Positions 49,815-61,610 of a stretch of DNA of 64,000 bases are shown piece by piece. This DNA comes from Gambelia wislizenii (Eukaryota; Chordata; Lepidosauria; Squamata; Crotaphytidae), in contig JAUMIR010000003.1 in assembly GCA_030847615.1 (NCBI GenBank), positions 26,906,501 to 26,970,500 of the forward strand. Direction: 5' to 3'. Each line of letters starts with the position of its first letter. The stretch's first letter is position 1. Under the pieces are notes generated by a model, which worked only from the letters and a program-made list of their open reading frames with translations, was not told the origin of the DNA and did not search any database. The position numbers and the translations under genes were made by a program.

Positions 49815-49952
49815 CTATGCATGTCTTCTTATCCAAATCCAGGAGGTAACCTTGGTTACAAGAGCAGAGTGGCCCACTGGTGGAATGTTCACAGTGATGA
49901 GAACAACCTCCATTGTTGTCTTCACAGCTGTTGATGATTTCCATTTCTATGC
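49815..49952 (-). CDS. MEGF6: MEGF6 exon, EGF module with IEMEI lead-in
   Basis: The exon is 138 bp, phase 1-1, with acceptor CTGAAAG|GC and donor ATA-G|GTGATG. It encodes the lead-in IEMEIINSC followed by DNNGGCSHHC and ends LDKKTC, with six cysteines. It has neither the D-x-D-E start nor the aromatic-C signature, so it is a non-calcium-binding type EGF. A second AG lies six bases into the exon (GCATAG); the upstream AG was chosen because it keeps the Arg-Ile-Glu-Met-Glu passage and the phase. Confidence 0.92.
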
Positions 49953-50129
49953 CTTTCAGGAAAAGGATCAGATCACTGTCAGTAAGTAAATATGATCTGC
50001 TACAAAATGAAATCTGCAACAAAATAATACAGGGTAGAACAAGGCTATCATAAGGTTTAAGCATGGCTGGGCCTTCACCACGCAGGGCCCCAGTAATAGG
50101 AGCCTGCTAGACTTGCTCTTCTTCGTTGT

Positions 50130-50940
50130 ATCCACATTGCACAAGTATAGCACTTTGATATCACTTTAACGACCACTGCTCCAACCTATGGAATATGGGA
50201 TTTGTAATATGGTGAGGTACTCAGAATTCTCTCCTAAATATACACTGGACTGACTATGTGACGAATATTGCTGTCCTTGAGCAAGCAGGGATCACCAGCA
50301 TTGAGGCCATGATATTGAGAACACAGCTGCACTGGGCAGGGCACGTTTCTAGGATGGAGGACCATTGCCTCCCAAAAATAGTACTCTATGGTGAACTTGC
50401 CATGGGTCAGCATAAGAGGGGTGCTCCAAAGAAGCGATACAAGGACTCCCTGAAACATCCCAGGCTCGGCCAAATTGATCACCAACAATGGTCCACCCTG
50501 GCCTCATATCGGGAGGCATGGAGAAGCACTATCCACAATGCTGCAGCCTTATTTGAGAACTCACGCCGAACAAGTCTTGGAGAGAAACGACAACGCAGAA
50601 AGAATCACAGCCCAGAAACATCACCCAAGGAGACCTTCTGCTGTGCTTTCTGCAACCGGACTTGTTTATCTCGGATTGGCCTTTTTAGTCATCAGCACAC
50701 TTGCAGAAAGCGCGGGATGAGTTCTTCCTGAATCTTCGTTTGCAAAGAAAAGCCAGAGAGAGAGAGAGAGAGAGAATATGATGAGGTACTCAGAATTCTC
50801 TAGTGCACTTTCCTAAACAACATCAGCAGCGCTCCCTGGCAGATAGTACTAAGTACCTGAAAAAACTATAAATCCCAGGATTCTACAGAATGGAGCTATG
50901 GCACATAAAAAAGCATCAAAGTGATATCATTGCAAAAAAT
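50130..50940. mobile_element. MITE split by a LINE insertion
   Basis: The left part 50145-50232 (TATAGCACTTTGATATCACT) and right part 50775-50930 (AAACTATAAATCCCAGGATT, AAAGCATCAAAGTGATATCA) are inverted-repeat-like halves of one element. Relatives lie near 36900-37110, 38340-38425 and 63400-63495. The LINE at 50233 interrupts it. Confidence 0.7.
50233..50774 (+). mobile_element. 5'-truncated LINE with 27-bp target duplication
   Basis: The frame 50258-50731 encodes LHWAGHVSRMEDHCLPKIVL, GAPKKRYKDSL and a C-terminal CAFC...H...C cysteine/histidine cluster typical of several non-LTR retrotransposon ORF2 ends. The 3' end is AAAGCCAGAGAGAGAG with a (GA)n tail. It is flanked by 27-base direct repeats (50206-50232 and 50775-50801) differing at one base. 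Clade not assigned. Confidence 0.88.
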
Positions 50941-52796
50941 GCACTTGTTCAGTTGCTTCTTGCTCTGGCCCAGAATGGTTAGAAGGTAGAGCAGCAGATA
51001 CCACTGCCTACTTGCTCACTGCCTCTGTGTCACTCAATCAAACACATAGTAGTAAAGCTGGGGAAAAGGAGGTGGAGCAATAACAGCTGATGATAATGTC
51101 ATTAAGAAGGCAGATTCACTGAGTAAGGCATCCACTGAGGAACATGCATACATACATTGTATGAATGTGGATGTGCTCTTGTTCATGTTGCCAGCCAGCC
51201 AACCCCTTCCACAATACTCCATTCCATCCTCCCTTACTTTTCATCATTTCTCTCCAACAGTCAGTCAGCATTCTGTGTCAAGTGAGCATGTTTGGACCTA
51301 ACCAGGTGGTTTTGAAATTTCTCCCTCTCTTAGGGTTATTTTCATCAATATTTTATGCACCACTACAAACCTTGAACTTCTCTCAAGCCTCCTGACACCT
51401 ACCTCTAACACATATATGGTGTTGTTTAGATCGTGTATGTTGGAGTTAGGAAACGTTTGCACGCCTATACTTACTGGCAGTTAGATTGCATATTACTCTA
51501 GGAGTTTAGGCACAGTATGTTCATGGTAACTTCCTGTTTGTTTGTTTGTTCATTTGCACCTACTCCCTTCCTGCATTATGTAGCCCTCCTTTGTTCTCAG
51601 GCTCTCATCTGCTCTCACACCTCTCTCCCTATCTGGACCTGCCTCCATGAAGCATGTGTTGAAGAGCTCTCTTTGGGTGAGATGCTCCAACTTTCCTGAT
51701 ATCATATGATACTCTTTACCTTCCTCAAGAAGATTAACCTGTGTTGATTATTCACAAGAATTTTCTGAGTAGTACTACTTTTATATACTTTATGAAGTAG
51801 ACTAAGTTCGATTTCTTTCTCTGCTAGATATTGTGTGTGGAGTGGGCTGGTGATCTGTTCAAACTTCTGCCTCGCGCATCAAATGCTCTGCTTGAGAGAT
51901 TGACAAACTCTCATATTTCCCCCAATAATATAAGGAACTACACTCAGGGAATCAGTTTGTTCCAGATGCCCCAAGAAGGCTCCTATATCTTAAGTGAGAC
52001 AGAAAAGTTTCAATACATATGGCTTTTCCTGTCTTCAAGAGGCAGTGGTGGAACAAGCTATAAGAGACATAATTTTGCCTTCTATTCAGCTCAGAAAGAA
52101 CTGTTTTAATGTATGGATCAGGAAATCATACAAGGCCAGTTGACTCCTTCCTATCTACACAAACATTCTCTACATGATGCATTCATCCCAGATAGGCGAT
52201 ATATTTTCCTTCAATTTCATTCTGATAAAAAAATATTTACATCCTGCTTACACACTAAACAGATGTAATCTATACGCTCAATCATTTCCTCTCTCTGCAA
52301 AGAAAATGCAGAAGGAAGTTCTGAAGGGGCATCAATGTTAATTTTACATCTTTCAAAGTTTAACATTCCCATATTTTTACCTCAGTTCACTACTAATCCT
52401 ACTCATCCATTCTGAAGTCTGTGCTGTTCCTCTAACTCATACAGTTGTGTTCTAATAGAGGTTTTTTTTTGTTTTGCTTTTTACTATTACCTTTAAATTC
52501 TGCTTTCCCCTCAAAACCAGGACTCAGAATCAGTTGTCTATAGGAAGTCCACTAGCAGGACATGAGTATAATTACAACAACTCTCATGTCCCCCAACAAC
52601 TAATATATGGCCTTCAGTAAGGAGAAATTGTGTATAGGCATATTGACTAATAGCTTCTACTTGTTTGTGTATGATGTCTTCAAGTTGCCTGTCTAGTTAT
52701 GTACAGATGAAGGACCTACATGGAAAAAAGCCAACTGCCATCCACATCAGCCCATACCACCATCTATAAAGTGTGTGTGTGGGGAGGGAGTAATCT
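50941..52796. other. Intronic sequence, nothing recognised
   Basis: No exon, RNA gene or classified repeat recognised in 1.86 kb. Confidence 0.45.
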
Positions 52797-53194
52797 CCCA
52801 AAGAAAACCTCCAAAGAAGGAGACTCCACCACACTCCCAGGTAGCGTGTTCCTCTGTTGACCAGCTCTTAACATCAGGAAGTTCTTCCTAATGTGTAGGT
52901 GGAATCTCTTTTTCCTGTAGCTTGAATCCATTGTTCTGGGTCCTAATCTCTGGAGCAGCAGAAAACAAGCTTGCTCCCTCTTCAACATGACAGCCTTTCA
53001 AATATTTAAACACAGCTATCATGTCACGTCTTAACCTTCTCTTCCCCAGCTCCCTAAGTTGCTCCTCACAGGGTTTCCAGATCTTTCACCATTTTGGTCA
53101 CCTTTCTCTTGACACATTCCAGCTTGTCAATATCCTTCTTGAACTGTGGTGCCCAAAACCGGACACAGTATTCCAGGTGAGGTCTGACCAAACC
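52797..53194 (-). mobile_element. CR1 LINE fragment
   Basis: The plus text AAACCTCCAAAGAAGGAGAC through GGACACAGTATTCCAGGTGA parallels the CR1 copies at 35977 and 59738. Both termini are missing. It joins directly onto the RTE-like fragment at 53195. Confidence 0.85.
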
Positions 53195-54460
53195 AGAATT
53201 GTTGCCTTCAAGTCAACCTTGACTTACAGTGATCCCATGAATGAGAGACCTCCAGAACACCTTATCCTCAACAGTCCTATTCAGGCCTTCCAGGCTCAGA
53301 ATCGTGGCATCCCTGATTGAATCCATCCATCTGGAATGTGCTCTTCTTCTTTTACTACTGTCTCCACTTTACCAAGCATTAACATCTTTTCTAGTGAATC
53401 ATGTCTTCTTGTGATATGGCTAAAGTACAACAGTCTCAGTTTAGTCATCTTGGCTTCTATGGAGAGTTCAGTCCTGATTTGCTCTAGGACTCATTTATTT
53501 GTCTTTTTAGCAATCCATTTTCTTTTCTTTCTATTAACTTTCTTCACTGTCCAGTTTTCACATACATAGAAATGGGAATACGATGGCATGGACCATCCTA
53601 ACTTTAGTATTTAATGATATATCATGACACTTCAGGATATTTTCTAGTTTCTTCTTAGCTGCCCTTCCAAGTCCTAGTCTTCTAATTTCTTGACTGAGTC
53701 TCCATTCTGATTAGTGATTGAGCCAAGCTGTGGAAAATCTTGAACTATTTCAATTTCTTCCTTGTCTACTTTAAACTAATCTAAGTCATCTATGGTCATT
53801 ATTTTTGTTTTCCTAATATTCAAATGTAAACTTGCCTTTGCACTTTCTGCCTTGAATGTCTTCAATAATTGTTCCAAGTATTTGCTACTTTCCACTAGTA
53901 GTATGGTGTCACCTGCATTTCTTAGATTGTTGATTTTCCTTTCTCCAGTTTTCATGCCTCCTTCCTCTGAATCTAGTCCTGCTTTATATATATTTTTGGC
54001 ATAATTTAAACAGATAAGGTGATAAAATGCAACCTTGCCTGACCCCTTTACCAATTGGAAATTATTCCATTTCTCTGTATTCTGTCCTAACAGGGTACAG
54101 GTTACACATCAGGACAATCAAATGTTGTGGCACATCCATATCATTAATTGTGATCCATAGTTTTGTGATGTGTACAGTCTAAGGCTTTGTTATAGTCTAT
54201 AAAGCAGAGGCTGGTTTTCCTTTGAAAATATTTGGTATGCTCCATTATCCAATGTATGTTTGCAATATGATCCCCACTGCCTCTTCCTTTTCAGAACCCA
54301 GCATGGACATCTGCAATTTCTCACTCCATATAACATAAAATTCTTTGTTGTAGAATTTCGAGCATCACTTTGCTTACACAGGAAGTTAATGCAATTGTCC
54401 TGTGATTACTGCAATCTCTGATGTCCCCTTTCTTAGGGACTGGAATGTATATTGAGCATT
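53195..54460 (-). mobile_element. RTE/Bov-B-like LINE, degraded
   Basis: Minus frames encode, from 54460 downward, IPVPKKGDIRDCSNHRTIAL and SKVMLEILQQRI (fingers), then a broken palm, then NNLRNAGDTILLVESSKYLE and LNIRKTKIMT. The end near 53560-53195 matches the C-terminal tract at 42012 and 58585. The catalytic ADD is changed to AGD, and several frameshifts are present. Confidence 0.82.
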
Positions 54461-56298
54461 CTTGGGAACTGGAATGCATATTGACCCCCCTCCAGGGGTG
54501 TGTGATGTTCTCACAGGGGGTCCTTGAAGGCTTGAAGGCTGCTCTGTCCATCTCTTCCCTGCAGTGGAGTGGCAACACGATAGGAGCCAAGGCAAAGGCT
54601 GGCAGGCTGGCTGGCTGGCTTGGCCTGAGCACTGCCATTCAATCTACTTCAACCATAAACTTGCAGGAGTGCCTCTGAGGGAAGTGGATGGTGTTGTTGT
54701 TGTTGTTAGAGTTTTAAATCTTGAGTAAAATCTTGGGGGTCCACAACAACAAAAGATATTTAAAGGAGGTCCCTGGTAAAGAAAAGTTTAAGAACCACTG
54801 ATTTAGAACTTTAAATGTCATCACAAGCACCTTGAGTTCACTCCAGAATTTTATTGACAGCCAGATCTCCCAAGCTGGAACAACCTGTTGACTTTACCCT
54901 GAATGCATTACCTACTAGGGTTATAAATATTTGATTATTTTATCCTCGGGAAGCCAAATAATTTCCCCAGTTTTCTCTTTCTCTCTTACTGTAGAGAAAA
55001 CAAGTCTTTCTGTGCCACTCTCACCTGGTATTCACATATTTTGAAATGTTTCAGGAAATTATTGCATCCAGAAATACATTGATTCCAGATACACAGGCTG
55101 GAAGGTTGTGGGAGTTCTGCTCAATATTGCCCTTGTTTGCAATGCTTCCAGATAGCCATGTGTTTTGGTTTGCTTGATATCCTCAACCTGTCTTGGCTGC
55201 TGATAGGAAATCGCCAGGTACCCTTTCGCTTTCTCCATATCAACAAACATCCTCTGGCAATGACATCCTCCCATCCTCCTTCACCACATACCTGCTGAAT
55301 ATGTCACCCCAGGGGTGGGAATTGCACAGCCCTCCAGATGTTGTCAAACTCATCTCCTCTTCACCCCAGCTAGCACAGCCAATTGCGAGGTGCTGCAGTC
55401 CAACAAAATCTAGAGGACTGCATGACTCCCTCCTTGACTTTGCCCTTCTCATATACCCTGCAACTATTCAGAGGAAATGTATGAACAGGCCCTAAAATGT
55501 GCTAAAATAAAATACTTTTAAAATCAATGTGCACTGCTTCTTCACTTGATGAAGTTAACTTTCCCAGCAAGGATAGCTGCTTGACCACTGCCTATCAAGT
55601 ATTGTCATGCTGACAACCCCCTTCTGCAGAAGCAGCACCACTCAGGAAAAAATATGGAAGAACAGCAAGCCATCAATTTGATAGTCTAGGAATTATGTAG
55701 CTTCGGATTTCCAATGTCCTCATTATTTTCACTGTTGAAAACAGAGCTTTGGTGGGCTGATCCATAGGCTTGATCACATCGCAGTCATAAGTCAGTTAGA
55801 AGAGCTGAGGGCTTGCATATATGAGATGAGTTTTCTTTTTTTTAATGGCTGTGCCTGGGATGTAAAATTAGGAAGGAGATGGGTAGAAAAATTCAGTCTT
55901 AAAAATCAGTAGTCTGAGCATGCAGTTTGGGTAACTCTAGGAACGCTTATACACACATTATCATTCACAGTAACTTGAGGGTAAATCAGCAGCCCTCTTT
56001 GCTTTTTAAAATGCAGGAGACATAGTTCAGTATTCTGAATTCATGTTCATGTACACTGAAACCTGTAGCCTGGTGCAAGTGTATTTGCAAAAACCAAACT
56101 TTTAAGCCCATGTGTGCTGTCCAAGACAGCTCTGATGACAACGGGCAATTAAAAAAAAAAATCAAGAGGAAGCACACAATCTCTCCTGGGTAAAATGGTC
56201 CCCTAGTGTGTCAAGGGGTCTGTCCTGCTATTATCTCATCAATCCTGCAGGGGAGACACAGATATTGTTACAGAGTTATATCAAAAATGGTAACTTAC
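54461..56298. other. Intronic sequence with a foldback MITE
   Basis: A palindromic hAT-like MITE member occupies about 55310-55430 (CAGGGGTGGGAATTGCACAG). A near-tandem GGAACTGGAATG duplication lies at 54434-54480, and a short (GTT)n at 54690-54706. No exon was recognised. Confidence 0.5.
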
Positions 56299-56421
56299 GG
56301 TAGCATTGCCTTCCATCATGCCCTAGGTCAAATCCAGGATGACAAACGCAGGCAAAGGACCCCAGAGTGTTCACACAGTGATGAGTACACCTGGATGTCC
56401 CTTCTGAACACTCATCATCAT
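56299..56421 (-). CDS. MEGF6: MEGF6 exon, calcium-binding EGF module
   Basis: The exon is 123 bp, phase 1-1, with acceptor CCTACAG|AT and donor TAC-C|GTAAGT. The module starts DDDEC, carries CVNTLGSFAC (fits C-x-N-x4-F-x-C, the Asn hydroxylation and calcium-binding signature), and ends GHDGRQCY. Six cysteines are present. The split codon at its 3' end (C+GC) gives Arg on joining to the exon at 49952, matching the CYR-IEMEI passage recalled from MEGF6. Confidence 0.93.
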
Positions 56422-57314
56422 CTGTAGGACAAAAGAGTGTTGAAGGAAACATTAGCATTAGAATAGCTGAAGAATCCTCCTTCCGTTGCCTTTCCAAATG
56501 GATGAGTTTGCCATGGAATCCACGTCACTGGCAGCTGGCAGCTCTGATATCACTGGGACAGTGAAACGGCATTGGTTTAATAGAGATATCCAAGGTACTG
56601 AACCCTGTCCTGCAAATAGCCTTATCACCTTGGACAACTCCTTTAAAGTTCAGACTAAAGCCCAAAGAGGATTCACTGCCACACTGTCATCATTGAACCA
56701 TTCCCATTGCTTTTTTAAAAAGGGGTGTGTGTGAATTTTGTGCCTGCCAAGCACCAGTTCAGCTTCTGTGGGCCTCACTTTTGCCTAATTTTAATTTAAA
56801 ATGTCCACCTAGAATGCACTTGCCTACAACTGTGCTTTGTCTGCTGGAAGATTAGTAGTGGTGTGTAAGGTGTATCTCAGGGAAACTTGTCTGCCATTAT
56901 TTGCTTTCTCACTGAGAAGTTCCCATAAAGCTTCCAAGGAATGCTAAGGTTCTCCAGAACACAGCTTGGACAGGAGTTGGGAAAAGTTAATTAGGGACTA
57001 TAAAATCCAGAATACAGTTGGGTCCAGAGCATGAAAAAGTTACTTTTAGGTCTATAAATCAGCAAAAAAACCTGGGTCAAAAGCTCCCAGAATTCCCTAG
57101 CCAAGATTAGGGGAGATGAAGCATCAATATCACATGCCAGGACCAACAACCAAGCTGCTGTGGAGTTCCTCCTTATGAATATCTTACTATCCAACCAGAG
57201 CTGCACCCTTGCATACAGCATATTTAATTTCATCGTGTAAGCTGATTATGAAAGCACAGAATATTCAGAATCCCCCCCCCCATTTCCATTTCCATTCCCT
57301 ATGAAACTTTTTAC

Positions 57315-57437
57315 CTGTACAAGACTTCCCATCTGCAGAAAGGTGGTATCCAGCAAAGCATTCACACTTTGCAAATCCACTCTCATTTTGGCAGATATGT
57401 AAACAGCCTCCATTCTCATTCACACAGGGATCAATCT
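57315..57437 (-). CDS. MEGF6: MEGF6 exon, 6-Cys EGF module
   Basis: This is the most 5' coding exon in the window, 123 bp and phase 1-1. The acceptor is TTTCAG before AG-ATT-GAT and the donor is ACA-G|GTAAAA. It encodes IDPCVNENGGCLH and continues to a GYHLSADGKSC end, with six cysteines. It lacks the usual aromatic residue of the calcium-binding EGF consensus (C-x-N-x4-F/Y-x-C), so calcium binding is doubtful. Its first codon is split with an exon beyond 64000 or not recognised here. Confidence 0.92.
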
Positions 57438-58584
57438 CTGAAAGCAAGGATTAAAAAAAATAGCATATATTATGGGATTCAAAAGTACTAGTTGAGATAA
57501 GTTACTTGTGTTACTTATGGACAACAAGTCAGGATACTTTAACTACCCTTATCTGCAGGGCACACTTCAGTCAAACCACATGAAAGCCAAGAACCAACTA
57601 ACGTTAGTTTGCAGCAACACCTGCAACACTGTGAAATATATGTAAAGAAGTTTGTTCCAATAGTTCATCAAAAAATCAGAAACTTGCACCACTCTTAAAC
57701 TGGCCAGTGTGATCAATTCATTTTCTATTAATGACCCTATTTTTTGTGACAACCAAAAGGAAAGAAGAGATTTTGAAGGGGAACCTGCCCTAACAATATT
57801 TTCTGTTTTCTACAGCAGCATTGACTTGCTTTCCCAAATATTCAGCAGAGATCTGACACAGATATTTCCACAGGCCTCTCTTCCTGCCAAAGGTTTTCTG
57901 TGCCAGCAGTTCAAATTGATGACACTCGCCTCCATCGTTTCCTTTGCAACTTGACAAATCTAATTACTGAAGCTAGCCTGGCAAACCATGGCTGGTCTTT
58001 AATGACCAGAGATGTTGCTTAAGGGATTATAGCAGACACTTTACTGGAGAGTCAACCAAATTTTTTGAAAATACACTTCCAAAAGTGGCAGAATAACCTA
58101 TTCCAGGAATGGGCATAGTGCAGCCAGTGGGCTGCATGCAGCCACTGGATCCCACTTTGATGACCCCTGAAGCTCCCCATCAGTCTCCAAAGCCTCCAAT
58201 GCCTCACCCCAAAGCACGCAGGAAGTCCCCCAAATGGATGAAAACACAAGAAATGCTCCACCTCAGTCCTACAAACTGTACTGCACCCAAATGCTGTACT
58301 GTCCCCAAAATGCCTCCTTTTCCTCTACAGCCCCTCTCAAAATGGTAACAGGAAGTGATGCAATGTTATGTCTTGTCACCATTTTGAGAGGGACGGTGTA
58401 GAAAAACAGAAGTATTTGGGTTTATTGTGAAGGAAGGCAGGCAGAATCTTGAAAATGATGAACAATAATCTTAATGTTTTTATCTTCAATTGTTTTTATC
58501 TGTCAGTTTTAAATTTGTAAGCTGCCTGGAGTCTTGGGGTGGGGGGGTGCAGGATATAAGACAACCTGTTATTATAAGTCTTGC
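57438..58584. other. Intronic sequence, nothing recognised
   Basis: No EGF exon on the minus strand. 58100-58400 has a GGGCATAGTGCAGCCAGTGG passage and a CTCTCAAAATGG/CCATTTTGAGAG pair suggestive of a MITE, but it was not classified. Confidence 0.45.
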
Positions 58585-58810
58585 TAAGGTCTTGCAAACT
58601 CACAGCCATGACTTCCTAGATCGAGTCTATCCACCTGCAATGCAGCCTTTCACTTTTCCTTCTGCTTTCCACTTTGCTTTGAGATGTCCAAAGTATGATC
58701 ACCTCAGTTTAGTCAGTTTGGCTTCTAGGGATCATTCAGGCTTGATTTGCTCTAGAACCATTTATTTGTCTTTTTGGCAGTTCATGGTATTCATAGAACT
58801 GTTCTCCTTG
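58585..58810 (-). mobile_element. RTE/Bov-B-like LINE C-terminal fragment
   Basis: GACTTCCTAGATCGAGTCTA, TTCCACTTTGCTTTGAGATG and AGTTTAGTCAGTTTGGCTTC match the 3' coding stretch at 53250-53560 and 42012-42330. Confidence 0.7.
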
Positions 58811-58883
58811 CACAGAATACACTGGCTTAAAGTTTGGGTTTTGCAAAAACACTTGCACCAGACTACAGACATTTCAGTATTTA

Positions 58884-59119
58884 CAGTAAGACCCCCTTAT
58901 CCATGGGGGATACATTCCAAGACTCCCTGTGGATGCCTGAAACCATGGTTACCACTGAACACCATACATGTAATATTTTCAGACTGCTGTTGACTGTGGA
59001 AAACTGAAACCATGGAAAGCAAAACCATGGATATGGGGGTACATAATATTTTTGGACTGTGGTTGACTGCAGGTAACTAAAACCACAAAAAATAGACCCA
59101 CAAGTAAGGGGTCTTACTG
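58884..59119. mobile_element. Tigger/pogo-like MITE with TA duplication
   Basis: The 236-bp element has ends CAGTAAGACCCCCTTATC and AAGTAAGGGGTCTTACTG, with TA on both sides (58882-58883, 59120-59121). The inverted ends are among the cleanest in the window. Confidence 0.88.
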
Positions 59120-59737
59120 TACTTAACATACACTTAACAGTATATGTGCAGTTCCTTGTACCATGGAAACTGCAGAATGCAAGCCTAAATCTTGTCTTCC
59201 TTATCCTCCCACTGTAGTGTGCTATAACAACCCTTGTCATGCTATGTACACAATGTAGCCCAATACTCCTAGCACACTGAAAACTACAAATTTAAACCAG
59301 TTCATCTCCCCACCCTCAGTGATTGCTGGAATGTGTAGTTCTGGGAAGTATGGGCAAAGGATTTCTAACAGCAGTCCTTCACCAAACTAGGCCCATAGAA
59401 TCATAGAGACAAGGTGTGCGAGGACAGAGCTGTGTGGGCCATAGAGGGCTGTATTAAACAGCCTCCCTCAAGTGTGATGGTGGAGAATGCTGTCCCACCG
59501 ATACTGTTGGGAGTAAGGTTTAGCTGCCATTTTGTTTGCATTCTGTATGTGGAATGGGAGTGGGAAATCATGCATTTTGTCTCAAAAAGGGCCTGTGTCC
59601 AAAATAAAATTACTAGGATATTTATGTCAGTGTGTGCAGAGTTAAAGTGTCATAAACATACATTTATAACTTAGGCAATACTAGATGGGTCAGGATAATG
59701 TATTATTACCACTTAAAAGGCAGAGGTGGAATTAAAG

Positions 59738-61610
59738 AAGAATCATAGAATTGCAGAGTTGGAAGAGACCACGAGGGCCATCCAGTCCAACCCCCTGCCA
59801 TGCAGGAAATCATGATCAAAGCATCCCCGACAGATGGCCATCCAGCCTCTGTTTAAAGACCTCCAAGGAAGGAGACCCCACCACGCTCCAAGGGAGTGCG
59901 TTCCACTGCTCTTACTGTCAAAAAGTTCCTCCTAATGTTGAGGTGGAATCTCTGTTCCTGGAGCTTGCATCCATTGCTCCGTGTTCCAATCTCTGGAGCA
60001 GCAGAAAACAAGCTTGCTCCATCCTCAACGTGACACCCTTCAAATACTTAAACAGGGCTATCATATCGCCTCTTAACCGTCTTTTTTCCAGGCTAAACAT
60101 ACCCAGCTCCCTAAGTCTCTCCCCATAAGGCATGGTTTCCAGACCTTTCACCATTTTAGTTGCCCTTCTCTGGACACGCTCCAATTTGTCAATATCCTTT
60201 TTGAATTGTGGCGCCCAGAACTGGACACAGTATTCTAGGTGAGGTCTGACCAAGGCAGAATAGAGTGGCACTATTACTTCCCTTGATCTGGACACTATAC
60301 TTCTACTGATGCAACCCAAAATCGCATTGGCCTTTTTAGCTGCTGCATCACACTGTTGACTCATGTTCAACTTGTGGTCTACTAGGACTCCTAGATCCCT
60401 TTCACACATAGTTTCATTCAGCCAGGTCTCCCCCATCCTATATCTATGCATTTCATTTTTTTGCCCTAAGTGCAGGACCTTACATTTCTCCGTATTGAAT
60501 TTCATTTTGTTAGCTTTGGCCCAGCTCTCCAGTTTATCCAGGCCATCTTGAATTTTGATCCTGTCCTCTAGGGTATTAGCTACTCCTCCTAATTTGGTGT
60601 CATCTGCAAATTTGATAAGTATGCCCCTAATTCCATCGTCCAAGTCATTGATAAAGATGTTGAATAGCACTGGGCCCAGGACAGAACCCTGTGGCACCCC
60701 ACTGGTCACATCTTTCCAAGATGAAGAGGAGCCATTGCTGAGCACCCTTTGGGTTCGGCCGATCAACCAATTACAAATCCATTGAACTGTTAACTTGTCT
60801 AGCCCACATTTTACAAGCTTGTTTGCAAGAATGTCATGGGGAACCTTGTCAAAGGCCTTACTGAAATCAAGGTATGCGATGTCCACAGCATTCCCTTCAT
60901 CTACCAAGCTGGTAATTTTATCAAAAAAAGAGATCAGATTAGTCTGGCATGACTTGTTTCTCTGAAACCCATGTTGACTTTTTGTGATTATGGCATTGCC
61001 TTCTAAATGTTCACAGACTCTCTGTTTAATGATCTGCTCTAGAATCTTCCCTGGTATTGATGTCAGACTAACTGGACGATAATTGTTGGGATCCTCTTTT
61101 TCCCCCTTTTTGAAGATGGGGACAACGTTTGCCCTCCTCCAGTCTGCTGGGACTTCTCCTGTTCTCCAGGAGTTCTCAAAGATTATTGCTAATGGCTCTG
61201 AAATTATATTTGCCAGCTCTTTTAATACTCTTGGATGTAGTTCATCTGGTCCTGGAGATTTAAATTCATTTAGATTAAGAAGGTATTCCTGTACTACCTC
61301 TTTGCTTATTCTGTGCTGGATTTACCCTGTTGTGTCTTCTGTACCTTTATCCTCAGGTTGGTCCTCCTTTACCTTTTCTGAAAACACTGTGGCCAAGAAG
61401 GTGTTGAGTAATTCCGCCTTTTCTCTGTCCCCTGTTAGCATTTTGCCATCTTCTCCGCGTAGTGGCCCTACCATTTCCTTCTTCCTCCTTTTGCTGCGGA
61501 CATACCCCAAAAAACCCTTTTTATTGTTCTTAACCTCTCCAGCAAGCCTGAGCTCATTCTGTGCTTTAGCTTTTCTGACTTTACTCCTACATGTAAAGAG
61601 TTCAGGTTAG
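59738..61610 (-). mobile_element. CR1 LINE, 1.9-kb 5'-truncated copy
   Basis: The 3' terminus lies at 59738 (reverse of AATCATAGAATTGCAGAGTT). Minus ORF 59918-60907 (329 codons) encodes [43 protein letters not shown] at residues 100-103, [15 protein letters not shown] and [13 protein letters not shown]: the CR1 reverse transcriptase palm to thumb. Upstream 60908-61610 holds the fingers region with stops; ORF 61322-61510 is part of it. The endonuclease is missing by truncation. Confidence 0.92.

Noticed and set aside
50258..50731. 157-codon zinc-finger-like ORF as a possible host gene
   Set aside because: A second diverged copy exists at 18911-19291, and the copy is flanked by target duplications, so it is a LINE fragment.
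53195..54460. Horizontal transfer of a Bov-B element as a novel event
   Set aside because: Bov-B-like LINEs are widespread in squamates by descent, and this degraded copy gives no sign of recent transfer.
59918..60907. 329-codon ORF as a possible host gene
   Set aside because: It carries CR1 reverse transcriptase motifs ([14 protein letters not shown]) and sits next to a CR1 3' terminus.
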